A stretch of DNA of 64,000 bases from Nocardia brevicatena NBRC 12119. Lineage in GTDB: Bacteria > Actinomycetota > Actinomycetes > Mycobacteriales > Mycobacteriaceae. The position numbers and the translations under genes are program-made. The notes beneath the pieces are model-generated. The model worked only from the letters and a program-made list of their open reading frames with translations. It was not told the DNA's origin and made no database searches. Location: the NCBI RefSeq assembly GCF_000308495.1, contig NZ_BAFU01000078.1, positions 36,060 to 100,059 on the forward strand, read 5' to 3'. Below, one piece after another: positions 26,964 through 34,559 of this stretch (the first letter of the stretch is position 1; each line of letters opens with the position of its first letter).

Positions 26964-27572
26964 TCACTGCGCCACCGACAGTGTCGAACCCACCCGTGGC
27001 ATCGATCGGATGGCTTCGGATCTGCGTTCCGCCTCCTGCCACAATTCCACCAATGTCTCCCGGGCTCGGGCCACCCGCGAACGGATGGTGCCGACAGGAC
27101 AGTCCGCCGCTTCGGCCGCCTCGGCATAGGACAACCCGAAGACCTGGGTCAGCACGAACGCCTCTCGCCGGTCGTCCGGCAGCCACCGCAGCAGTTGGCC
27201 GATGACCACCTCCTCGCCGATATCGCTCTGCGCCCCTTTCCGCCGACGATCCATCTCGGCCTGCCAATCGCAGCCCTGGGTGATCTTGGGTCGCGCGGCG
27301 GCGGTGCGGATCCGGTCGACAACGGTTCTTCGGGCGATCGACAACAGCCAGACCCGCGCCGAGGACCGTCCGGCGAACCGCGGCAGGCTGCCGAGCACTC
27401 GGAGGAATGTCTCCTGGGTGAGATCGTCGGCCGACTGCACATCGGTGAGATGCGCGACGAAACGCCACACCTCGTGTTGGGTCCGGCGCACGAATTCCTC
27501 GAGGGCGTGCCGATCACCCGCGCCCGCGGCCAGCGCCAACGCGGTCACCTGGTCCTGGTCATCGGATGACAT
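26964..27572 (-). CDS. sigC: ECF RNA polymerase sigma factor, SigC type
   Basis: A 202-residue ECF sigma factor. Region 2 is the segment running through VWRFVAHLTDVQSADDLTQ and ETFLRVLGSLPRFAGRS. Region 4 holds VFGLSYAEAAEAADCPVG and TIRSRVARARETL. The overall wording closely follows M. tuberculosis SigC, hence the symbol. I start it at ATG 27572, not the upstream open frame, because ALALAAGAGDRHALEEFVRR then lies at the right distance. Upstream on the same strand are a membrane-protein gene and a zinc-finger anti-sigma gene, the likely control circuit. M. tuberculosis SigC is linked to copper scarcity; the same role here is inference. Confidence 0.87.
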   Translation of the reverse strand: MSSDDQDQVTALALAAGAGDRHALEEFVRRTQHEVWRFVAHLTDVQSADDLTQETFLRVLGSLPRFAGRSSARVWLLSIARRTVVDRIRTAAARPKITQGCDWQAEMDRRRKGAQSDIGEEVVIGQLLRWLPDDRREAFVLTQVFGLSYAEAAEAADCPVGTIRSRVARARETLVELWQEAERRSEAIRSMPRVGSTLSVAQ

Positions 27573-27895
27573 CGCCGGTCCAGGGCAGAGCCGAGCAGGA
27601 GGAATCGACGGTTGGTGCGGGACCGTCCGGTATGCGGTGCGGAAATCGAGGGCATAACGAATACATCTGGGTTCTCTTCGGTTCAGGGGACGCGCACAGG
27701 CGACATCCCGTCGAGTCCGCTGCCGCACGGTCCGCGCTCGAATGGTCACGGGCCTTCGGCACCGGGTGTTCACGGCGCTCTCGCGGCCGGACAACGGCCG
27801 GAGGTGACGTCCGCCGATCTCGCGCAGTCGGGTGCGTGCGAAACGGTCGGGCCGGCGGGCGCGCCGGCCGGCATCGGCGGGTTCTGCGAGCGAAC
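27573..27895. other. gap upstream of sigC
   Basis: About 320 bases lie between the membrane-protein stop and sigC. No gene is supported; the frames are Arg/Pro-rich shadows. It probably holds a sigC promoter. I could not pick out a trustworthy ECF-type -35/-10 pair. Confidence 0.4.
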
Positions 27896-28474
27896 TCAGA
27901 ACCGGGGCGGTCCCCGCCGATCCATCGAATGGCGCAGTATGTCACCGATCCGAGGCGGAATGGGTTCCCGCCCGGTCGGACACAACAGCACCGGCGGGCC
28001 GGCGAGGTGGAAACGGGCGCCTGCCAACAGGAACAGCGGGACGAGGGCCCGAGCGCAGAGCGTGCCCAGCAACGTGAAGAAGGTTCGCTCCCCCCGCCAC
28101 AGCCACACCGAGCAGACGAGAGCGGCCAGACAGTGCGCACCCACCATTGCCGGCGTCCCGTGCAGGGCGGACGGAACCTCATGCGCCCGACCGTGGACAG
28201 CGGCCGACGGCGCCACCGAATACCACATGTGCAGCACGCCCTGCCCGGCCAGCAGCCCGGCACCGATGGCGCACAACCCCACCTGCCGTTCGGCGAATGC
28301 CCAGGCACCGCCGGCGACCCCGAGCACCGCGAGTACCAGCGTCGACGGCGACAACGCGTGACCCGACACCTCGGCATGCCCGATCGCCGAAAGCAGTACG
28401 CAGACGAGTGCGAAAACCGATGCGCGAACCACCCGGATCGCGGGTGTGTGCATCGAGGTCATCGCACCACCCAT
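27896..28474 (-). CDS. multi-pass membrane protein of the sigC locus
   Basis: A 192-residue membrane protein with about five hydrophobic helices (near 12-34, 43-63, 66-86, 108-126 and 130-150). It has several His and Met residues at helix ends (GHAEVSGHALSP, GVLHMWYS, HGTPAMVGAHC). Such residues could bind copper and would fit SigC biology, but that is a guess. GGAG precedes the ATG at 28474. The gene lies between the anti-sigma gene and sigC on the same strand. Family not recognised. Confidence 0.68.
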   Translation of the reverse strand: MGGAMTSMHTPAIRVVRASVFALVCVLLSAIGHAEVSGHALSPSTLVLAVLGVAGGAWAFAERQVGLCAIGAGLLAGQGVLHMWYSVAPSAAVHGRAHEVPSALHGTPAMVGAHCLAALVCSVWLWRGERTFFTLLGTLCARALVPLFLLAGARFHLAGPPVLLCPTGREPIPPRIGDILRHSMDRRGPPRF

Positions 28475-28510
28475 CGTCGTCTCCGCGCGTCGAACACGAT
28501 CAAGTATGGG

Positions 28511-28810
28511 CTACTGCTCGGCCCTGGGAACCCGGGTCGGCGCGGCGGGCGGCGTGGTGTTCGTCTCGGTCGCGACGGCGTCGCCCGGTCGGGAACGGTT
28601 GTCGAACGCCTCGAGGATGCGGGCGGTCAGATCGGGCGCCCGCGGCGCGAGTCCGACGCGCGTCCGACGAGTGAGTTCGGCGGCGGCGGTGTACCACCGG
28701 CGGCATTCCGCGCAGTGCTCGATATGCGCGTCCACCTCGGCCGACGGGATATCGTCGGGTTCGCCGTCGAGGCGTGCCGAGAGTGCTTCCCTTGTGACCG
28801 AGCAATCCAC
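28511..28810 (-). CDS. zinc-finger (ZAS-type) anti-sigma factor
   Basis: A 99-residue protein with the anti-sigma zinc motif H-x3-C-x2-C in DAHIEHCAECRRW (about residues 31-43) and an additional Cys at position 3. The helix REALSARLDGE opens the domain as in other zf-HC2 anti-sigma proteins. After about residue 65 the chain is Pro/Thr-rich with no transmembrane helix, so it should be soluble. GTG 28810 is the start that leaves a complete domain; its ribosome site is weak. Position upstream of the membrane protein and sigC makes SigC its likely partner. M. tuberculosis sigC is not known for a linked anti-sigma gene, so this is worth noting. Confidence 0.75.
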   Translation of the reverse strand: MDCSVTREALSARLDGEPDDIPSAEVDAHIEHCAECRRWYTAAAELTRRTRVGLAPRAPDLTARILEAFDNRSRPGDAVATETNTTPPAAPTRVPRAEQ

Positions 28811-28935
28811 GCCCCGATTCTGGCACCGATAGTGAGCGTGGAAGGGTTCGCGGTTGCGAACGTCGCGGCGTCCGGGCAGCCGAGACACTCCCACTCGGCG
28901 ACGGGCGTGGCAGCACACCGACGATCCTCGAGACA

Positions 28936-29136
28936 TCAATCCGGCACCGGAGGGTCCTCGGTGCCCGTGCCATCGAAAGGATCGATATCGCCGCTCGGAC
29001 ACTCCGCCGCGCCGGGGACAGTGGGCGTGGACGGTTCCAGGTCCTCGAGTTCCACGGGAAACCCGTCGTCCCCGAGTGCCGATACGGTGCCGTCGGAGAA
29101 GATGAGCAGACCACGGTAACGAGGGTCGTCGATCAT
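28936..29136 (-). CDS. small acidic hypothetical protein
   Basis: A 66-residue frame starting at ATG 29136 with GGGAGC about 5 nt upstream. The first half (IDDPRYRGLLIFSDGTVSAL) reads as a compact beta-rich unit; the rest is rich in Asp, Glu and Pro. I do not recognise it. It lies upstream of the anti-sigma gene on the same strand, about 125 bases away. Confidence 0.5.
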   Translation of the reverse strand: MIDDPRYRGLLIFSDGTVSALGDDGFPVELEDLEPSTPTVPGAAECPSGDIDPFDGTGTEDPPVPD

Positions 29137-29479
29137 GGAAGCTCCCGATGTGGGTGAGAAGTGATCGTTCGCCAACCGAGGTGGCGTGAGAAGCCCGGCG
29201 TAGTGGAGGACACGAACCGCCCACCTCTTCGCGGTGCATTCGGTGATGTCGTGATTTCGATGGCGGCGGTAGACGGTTCGCGCGGCGTCGATGCCGATGT
29301 ACGGCAGGATCACCGGTCCTGGTCTCGGTGGCCGCGTGAGTGTTCGGGGGATCGCAGTGATTCCACGATCCGTTCGAGGACGGCGATGTCGGGGACATCC
29401 ACCAGTAGTGAAAGCCTTTCCGCTGTAGGCACTTTCACGCGATGTGCGAGCGGCGTTTGTGTGGGAGAGACATCGCGGT
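29137..29479. other. intergenic, nothing recognised
   Basis: About 340 bases between two small minus-strand genes. No protein-like frame or clear hairpin was seen. Base composition begins to fall toward more A/T from here into the island to the right. Confidence 0.4.
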
Positions 29480-29710
29480 CTACTCCCCTACGGAATGATC
29501 GGACCGCTCCGGACGATCCGATTCGTCCGAGCGTCTACCCGTCACGCTATCGAGGAAAGCCCGAGCCGAACGCCGCGCGCAGCACACATCGGAAGAGCAG
29601 TGATGATGTATGCGCAGCAGAGTCTCGGCTTCCTCGTAACTTGTCACGCGCACGGGTTGGTTGCACCGCAGGGCGATGGAAAATCCCTCGTGCCCGAAGG
29701 ACAACGCCAT
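29480..29710 (-). CDS. small hypothetical protein with His/Cys cluster
   Basis: A 76-residue protein starting at ATG 29710, supported by a strong GAGGAGGT ribosome site about 5 nt upstream. The N-terminal two thirds look folded (FGHEGFSIALRCNQPVRV, SYEEAETLLRIHHHCSSD, VCCARRSARAFLDSV). The HHHC and CC residues could bind metal, which is inference. The tail is charged. It is divergent from the XRE regulator gene at 29883, a common arrangement in actinobacteria for small partner proteins of such regulators. Confidence 0.6.
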   Translation of the reverse strand: MALSFGHEGFSIALRCNQPVRVTSYEEAETLLRIHHHCSSDVCCARRSARAFLDSVTGRRSDESDRPERSDHSVGE

Positions 29711-29882
29711 AGTTACCTCCTCGCTGTCAGGACTTGTATCGGCTCACATCCGTGGCCGACGTGCCGTGCCCACATCGAGCAAACCGATGAGCTCAGGAGG
29801 CAAGAAAGGTGGCAAGTCATCGAAAGCCGGCTTGCCACGGCAGTGTCGTAGGCCAGAATGAACCCATGCGCAGGGGGATACG

Positions 29883-31250
29883 ATGAACGAACTGATCAAT
29901 GAACACGAGCACCATTCAGCGACAATCGCCAACCAGTTGGCTCGCGAAATAAGACGGCTGAGGCTCGAAGCAGGGCTCAGCCAACGCGTCTTGGCGGTAA
30001 GGATCGGCTATTCTCGCCAGTACGTCTCCATGGCCGAATGGGAGGACACCAACCTTCCTTCCCGTGAGCTTGTTGCTGCTATAGACGCCGCATTGGCCGC
30101 CCAGGGACGACTGGTTGCTTTGCAGCGGCGAGCAAATAGGGAACGCCGGTCACTGCGCGAGCAGACGGTGGATGACACACCGTCTCCGGAGGCAGGAGGT
30201 AATTCGACGAAGCGACGAGACGCGCTGCGCGCTTTAGGGATCGGGATAGCTACTGGTACCGGACTTCGCGATCTCGTACTGGGGGCTGCGCATGAGTCAT
30301 CCCGGCTCAGCGGTGCACTGAATCGACCACCGATTGCGGCGCATACTATCGAGGACACCACTGATGATTTGCGAAGGGTCGCAACCACCTACGTGCTGGC
30401 GCCTGATCTCCACGGCGTCTTCGTAGACCTTGTTTCTCTCCGCGACAGCATAGCCGCGCAACTCGTCTTCGCGGTACGACCTTCCGACATTCGTGAGCTA
30501 TACGTTCTCATGTCTGCCGTATGCGCTCTTCTCGGCTCGGTTTCGCACGATTTGGCCGAGCCGAACGCAGCCTTTACACAAACCAGGAGTGCCACGATAT
30601 ATGCAAAGCTTGCAGGGCATAGACCGCTGGAAACGTGGGCGCACTGCACCCGTGCAATGATTGCCTCTTGGTGGGGAACACCTGAAAGCGTTTTGACCGA
30701 AGCAGACAGGGCGGGAAGTACTCATGGCATCCCCGGTATACGGCTTTCCGGACTGACTGCGCGCGCTTATGCAAAGCTAGGAAATAGAAATTCTGCGCAG
30801 CGAGCAATATATTCCGCGCTCGACATGCGAGAGCAACTGCCAATAAATGACGATCTCTCCTATCTCGGTTCCACATTCTCATTCTCGCCCGCCCGGCAGC
30901 ATTATTACAACGCCATGACGTACGCAGAACTCGGCGAATGGTCAAAAGTGGCCTCGGAAGCGAACGAGACCATAGTCTTGTATTCGCCTATCCAGTCGCA
31001 TACTTGGCCCACAACGCTCACTCTTGCGCAGATCAATCTTGCTCGCGCTCTCCTGCACCTCGAAGGTCCTGATGCCGCACTAAAAGTCCTGCATCCCGTA
31101 CTCACAATCCCTTACGTCCAACGGATCCCCCAGATAATTTCGGGTTTACAACGATTGAGAGCCGATGCGGGGCGGCTCGACGCCAGCATGAGCCGGGAAC
31201 TCGAGGAAGCGATCCAAAATTTCAAACCGAGTCGGAAGGAGGCCGAATAA
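29883..31250 (+). CDS. XRE-family regulator with long helical-repeat C-terminus
   Basis: A 455-residue cytosolic regulator. An N-terminal Cro/C1-type HTH (REIRRLRLEAGLSQRVLAVR then IGYSRQYVSMAEW, about residues 20-52) is followed by a linker and about 300 residues of helix pairs resembling degenerate TPR repeats (for example NRNSAQRAIYSALDM, YAELGEWSKVASEANETIV). Codons rich in A and T occur far more often than in flanking genes, so it was probably acquired. The stop shares one base with the next start (TAATG), so the flavin-reductase-like protein is coupled. A divergent small gene lies at 29480-29710. The target and signal are unknown. Confidence 0.8.
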   Translation: MNELINEHEHHSATIANQLAREIRRLRLEAGLSQRVLAVRIGYSRQYVSMAEWEDTNLPSRELVAAIDAALAAQGRLVALQRRANRERRSLREQTVDDTPSPEAGGNSTKRRDALRALGIGIATGTGLRDLVLGAAHESSRLSGALNRPPIAAHTIEDTTDDLRRVATTYVLAPDLHGVFVDLVSLRDSIAAQLVFAVRPSDIRELYVLMSAVCALLGSVSHDLAEPNAAFTQTRSATIYAKLAGHRPLETWAHCTRAMIASWWGTPESVLTEADRAGSTHGIPGIRLSGLTARAYAKLGNRNSAQRAIYSALDMREQLPINDDLSYLGSTFSFSPARQHYYNAMTYAELGEWSKVASEANETIVLYSPIQSHTWPTTLTLAQINLARALLHLEGPDAALKVLHPVLTIPYVQRIPQIISGLQRLRADAGRLDASMSRELEEAIQNFKPSRKEAE

Positions 31251-31969
31251 TGTCGGATACAAAAGCGCACGCCGTGGCGCACCGGCTACTCGCTCCCCGC
31301 ATTGCTTATCTCATCGGGACCAGGGGTGAACAAGGAGAACCGGACCTCATCCCTGTTTCCAACTTGACATCGGTATCAACCGAGCCTCAACTTATCGCTG
31401 CGGCAGTCTTCAAGAAATGGCAGACATACCGCAATCTCTCAACCGCAGCTGGCTTCACTGTCAGCGTCCCGTTATACACCCGGTTGGATGCGGTTTGGAA
31501 ATTGGGTTCGAAATATTCTGGGTTTGCGTTCGATTCCACGACAGACAAACTTGTTGCCAGCGGAATCGATTTAGACAATGAGCGTTCTGCATATGGTCCG
31601 ATTACTCCGTCCGGAATCGGCTGGATGAGCTGTCGAATTATTGCCCGTATAGACTTGTCCGGCAACCACGGAATATTTGTAGGGGAGGTGGAGGAGGCCT
31701 GGTTCAATCCAGAGTACCTTCATTCCGACGGCACACCCATGGGCTCTGTGAAACCTGTGATGCAGCAGACGGGGAATCTCTTCACTACGGCCGCTGATGA
31801 ATTGTCCTCTGTACCCTACTTCGAGGACGAGGCCCGAGCATCCTCCGAGGTCGTATCGGCAATGGATACCTCCGGAAGAGATTCCACAGTAGGCGGGGTC
31901 CATAAAGGCCTGCCGCCCGTTCCTCCGGCCGGGCTTACCTCACAACCGGCCCCTGAGAACGGGCTCTAG
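31250..31969 (+). CDS. flavin reductase-like (FMN-binding split barrel) protein
   Basis: A 239-residue protein of the flavin-reductase-like split-barrel group: an N-terminal LLAPRIAYLIGTRGEQGEPD, LIPVSNLTSVSTEPQLIAAAVF, then NLSTAAGFTVSVPLYT, and a central IIARIDLSGNHGIFVGEVEEAW. The last 60 residues are polar and Pro-rich with no fold visible. It is coupled to the XRE gene and shares its A/T-rich codon use, so the two entered together. It ends overlapping the convergent merR stop by 4 bases. FMN binding is expected, but the redox partner and substrate are unknown. Confidence 0.75.
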   Translation: MSDTKAHAVAHRLLAPRIAYLIGTRGEQGEPDLIPVSNLTSVSTEPQLIAAAVFKKWQTYRNLSTAAGFTVSVPLYTRLDAVWKLGSKYSGFAFDSTTDKLVASGIDLDNERSAYGPITPSGIGWMSCRIIARIDLSGNHGIFVGEVEEAWFNPEYLHSDGTPMGSVKPVMQQTGNLFTTAADELSSVPYFEDEARASSEVVSAMDTSGRDSTVGGVHKGLPPVPPAGLTSQPAPENGL

Positions 31970-32787
31970 GTCAGCGGTGACATGAACGACCACAACCGCT
32001 GCTCGAGGTCACGGGCGCTGTACTCGCGGTATCCGTAGGGTTGGTCGGTCGGTGAGTAGACGATGTCCGCACCCCGCTGTTCGGCGTGCCGGTGGTGGGC
32101 GTCGACATCGTCGACGACGATCGACATTCCATCGGTACATGCGCCCAAGGTCTGCGGTGAGTGCAGTCCGAACTGTTCGGAGACCTGATGCAGCCAGATC
32201 ACTCCGTCCCCGGCGGTGACCTCGGCGTGGTAGACGGTTCCGTCGGGCGTGCGCGCGATGCGGCCCGGTTCGAAACCGAAGACGGTGGTGAGGAATTCGT
32301 GGGCCGCCGCGATATCGCGGTAGACCAGGGTGGGGATGCGGCGTTGGATCTTGGTGTCGAGCATTGCCATGTCCTCCAATGTGTCGAGGAGTTCGCGGAT
32401 ATCGAGCCCACGGTGTCGGGCAAGGGCCTCGGCCATCGCGGCCAGGCGGTTGCGCAGCCGGTGTTCTACGCCGAGCCGCTGATCGAGGCGGGCGATGTGA
32501 CGGTTCACGGTGGCGAGCAGATCCCAGTCCGGATCGCCGAGTGCGGCGGCGACCTCGTCCAACCGCAGCCCGAGCTGCCGGAGCAGCCCGATACGGTAGA
32601 GCCGCTCCACATCCCTGGCCGAGTACAGTCGGTGCCCGGCACCGGTCCGTCGAGATGGTGACAACAGTCCGATCTCGTCGTAGTAGTGCAGGGTGCGCAC
32701 GGTGAGCCCGGTCGCGGCCGCCAATTCGCCGACCTTGACGGCGCTATCGGTCCCGCGCTGTGTCCTGTCGCTGCCGGTCTTCGTCAC
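31966..32787 (-). CDS. MerR HTH - VOC domain fusion regulator
   Basis: A 273-residue two-domain protein. Residues about 17-85 form a MerR winged helix (KVGELAAATGLTVRTLHYYD, EIGLLSPSRRTGAGHRLYS) followed by a coiled-coil arm (LATVNRHIARLDQRLGVEHR). From about 150 to 270 it has a VOC fold (IPTLVYRDIAAAHEFLTTVF, GDGVIWLHQVSEQFG, YGYREYSARDLEQRLWSF). The VOC part likely binds an inducer. I prefer GTG 32787 to ATG 32799: a MerR-type promoter ends 7 nt before this GTG, which makes a leaderless message. A perfect palindrome lies in its 19-bp spacer. Confidence 0.82.
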   Translation of the reverse strand: MTKTGSDRTQRGTDSAVKVGELAAATGLTVRTLHYYDEIGLLSPSRRTGAGHRLYSARDVERLYRIGLLRQLGLRLDEVAAALGDPDWDLLATVNRHIARLDQRLGVEHRLRNRLAAMAEALARHRGLDIRELLDTLEDMAMLDTKIQRRIPTLVYRDIAAAHEFLTTVFGFEPGRIARTPDGTVYHAEVTAGDGVIWLHQVSEQFGLHSPQTLGACTDGMSIVVDDVDAHHRHAEQRGADIVYSPTDQPYGYREYSARDLEQRLWSFMSPLT

Positions 32788-32825
32788 GGATCCGACCATA
32801 GAACGTCACGTTACGTGAGGTGCAA
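32788..32825 (-). promoter_or_regulatory. MerR-type promoter with palindrome in a 19-bp spacer
   Basis: On the minus strand a -35 TTGCAC is followed by exactly 19 bases and a -10 TATGGT. The spacer holds TCACGT-A-ACGTGA, the perfect palindrome at 32806-32818. An overlong 19-bp spacer holding a dyad is the mark of MerR activation. The -10 overlaps ATG 32799, and the in-frame GTG at 32787 sits 7 nt beyond it. Confidence 0.6.
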
Positions 32826-32913
32826 GCCCTGCGAAGGCGTTGACCGAGTGCCCCACCATGCCGAGATGGCAGCGATGGCCTTTATGTCACCCGGGCCCGC
32901 TAGCCTCTGGCGC

Positions 32914-33561
32914 ATGGGACTAGCGGTGGCAACACACACATACGCCGATGCACTGATCGAGGACGACGACCCCGAACTTCTCGACGAGCTGCGGGATCAC
33001 CTTCGCGCGCTCAACGAGCTGCTGATCGCCGAGAAACTCCCACTCCATCACGAGGCGACGGCTCGCGGCGCGGAGACTCCACGGGATCGGGTGGGCAGCG
33101 TTCCCTACAGTTTCGTGCACTACCTCCGGCGCGCGTACGCACGGGCGTACGAAAATCCCGACGAACCGCTGGCCCCTGTCGCGGACGGTGAGGACCCGAC
33201 CGACGATCCGGTGCTCGACAGCCTCGTCTACATGTTCGAGTCCCATCTCCTCTGTCATTCGGACTGTGAGGGTTACTACGTACCGGTCGATTTCGACGAG
33301 GTGCTTTTCCCGGACGACGAACTGGGCCTGCCCGGCGGCATGGTCGGATCGAGCATGGCGTTGCTGCGCGAACTCGTCTACGTGGCACCGTATCTCGGCA
33401 TCACCGTGTCCGACGGCGAACTGACCGATACCGAAATCGACCGGATCTACGAAGAGCACAACGACGAACACCCGCTGTACCGCGAACGGGAGACGTGGGT
33501 GCTCCTCTACGAGGCGGCCCGCGTCTCCGTGGCGAACAACACCGTCATCACCTTCTGCTGA
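32914..33561 (+). CDS. hypothetical acidic protein
   Basis: A 215-residue, strongly acidic cytosolic protein starting at ATG 32914. Segments such as LIEDDDPELLDELRDHLRAL, DSLVYMFESHLLCHSDCEGY and VPVDFDEVLFPDDELGL look folded, and the size and charge recall small immunity-like or DNA-mimic proteins. No family is recognised and no toxin gene is adjacent, so I assign no role. The ribosome site is weak. It is divergent from the MerR-VOC gene, so it could be the MerR target. Confidence 0.7.
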   Translation: MGLAVATHTYADALIEDDDPELLDELRDHLRALNELLIAEKLPLHHEATARGAETPRDRVGSVPYSFVHYLRRAYARAYENPDEPLAPVADGEDPTDDPVLDSLVYMFESHLLCHSDCEGYYVPVDFDEVLFPDDELGLPGGMVGSSMALLRELVYVAPYLGITVSDGELTDTEIDRIYEEHNDEHPLYRERETWVLLYEAARVSVANNTVITFC

Positions 33562-33718
33562 GGAACTACCGGTCTACTCCCGCTCGACCGGTACACCCGA
33601 TCCGCCCGGACGGTCGGGAGCGCCGGGCGGATCGGGTGAGTGGACCGATGGGCCCCGAGTCGGACGGTCCGCACCGAGATGCGCCGGCGACGGTTGAAGG
33701 CCGACGCGGCGAGACCGC

Positions 33719-34165
33719 TCACACGGTGATCTCGCCCGAGCACACCGGCGCGGGCAGAACCAGCAGGCCGTGGTTGACGGCGGAGATCGTGATCCGCACC
33801 CGCCCCGGACCGCTGTTCACCTGGTAGAGCTGGTAGCCATCGGTCTCCTTCATGCCGTGCCGGTAGCCGATCTGGTGCACCCCGGTGCGGCCGTTGTCGA
33901 GGTTGCGCCATTCGACCCGCGCATCGGTGGCGTAGCCGAATACGCTCCTGCTGTTCGATGTGAAGGTGAAAACTCCCGGAGTGTCCGTACTCGTCACCAC
34001 ACTGCCGCCTCCGTTATAGGGCAGGTCGACGAGGTTCGGGCTGACGCCGTAGCAGTTCATCGCCACGTACTGGCTGCGGCTCCACGCTTGAGCCGGTGCG
34101 GCGACCGCGGTGGCGGCGGCCAACCCCGCGAGTGCGATACCGGCCATGGCGCATTCGATGCGCAT
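33719..34165 (-). CDS. secreted beta-rich hypothetical protein
   Basis: A 148-residue protein with a signal peptide (residues 1 to about 27, ending AQA). The mature part (about 120 residues) has two Cys (one near the start, one in PAPVCSGEI), which could form a disulfide, and beta-type segments such as GVFTFTSNSRSVFGYATDAR and GRVRITISAVNHGLLVL. GGAGGGG lies about 10 nt upstream of ATG 34165. I do not recognise the family; secreted proteins of this size are numerous in Nocardia. Confidence 0.72.
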   Translation of the reverse strand: MRIECAMAGIALAGLAAATAVAAPAQAWSRSQYVAMNCYGVSPNLVDLPYNGGGSVVTSTDTPGVFTFTSNSRSVFGYATDARVEWRNLDNGRTGVHQIGYRHGMKETDGYQLYQVNSGPGRVRITISAVNHGLLVLPAPVCSGEITV

Positions 34166-34559
34166 TGATCAATCCCCTCCGTGCTCGTTCCGTCTACCGA
34201 TCTCCTGGTCCGTCTACCCCGAAGCGGGTTTTTCACACACGCAATCGAATTCACGATGTCGGCACCGCCCGAACCTCCCCGTCACAGGCGTGATCGGGTA
34301 CCCCACCGACATTATCGGTAGTTCGTCGCCGGCGAGAACCATACCGAACCGACACCACGCGTCCCTCCTATGGCGCCGGGCGGCCATTGCGTTCGGGCAC
34401 TCGGAGACGATGATCGGGAGGGCGATCGGGAAGGACTCGGCAGGCCACGGCCCCGCTGCCGGGGACCCGATGCACCGACGCGCGACAAGAGCGCGATAAT
34501 GCGATGGTGCGTCGGAACATAGTGCCGGATGACCAGCCGGCCGACGATAACATGGCCGG
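34166..34559. other. divergent promoter region
   Basis: About 390 bases lie between the secreted protein gene and the double TetR gene. A 15-bp palindrome, ACCGA-N5-TCGGT, lies at 34305-34319 and is the only marked structure. No gene is supported here. Confidence 0.45.
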
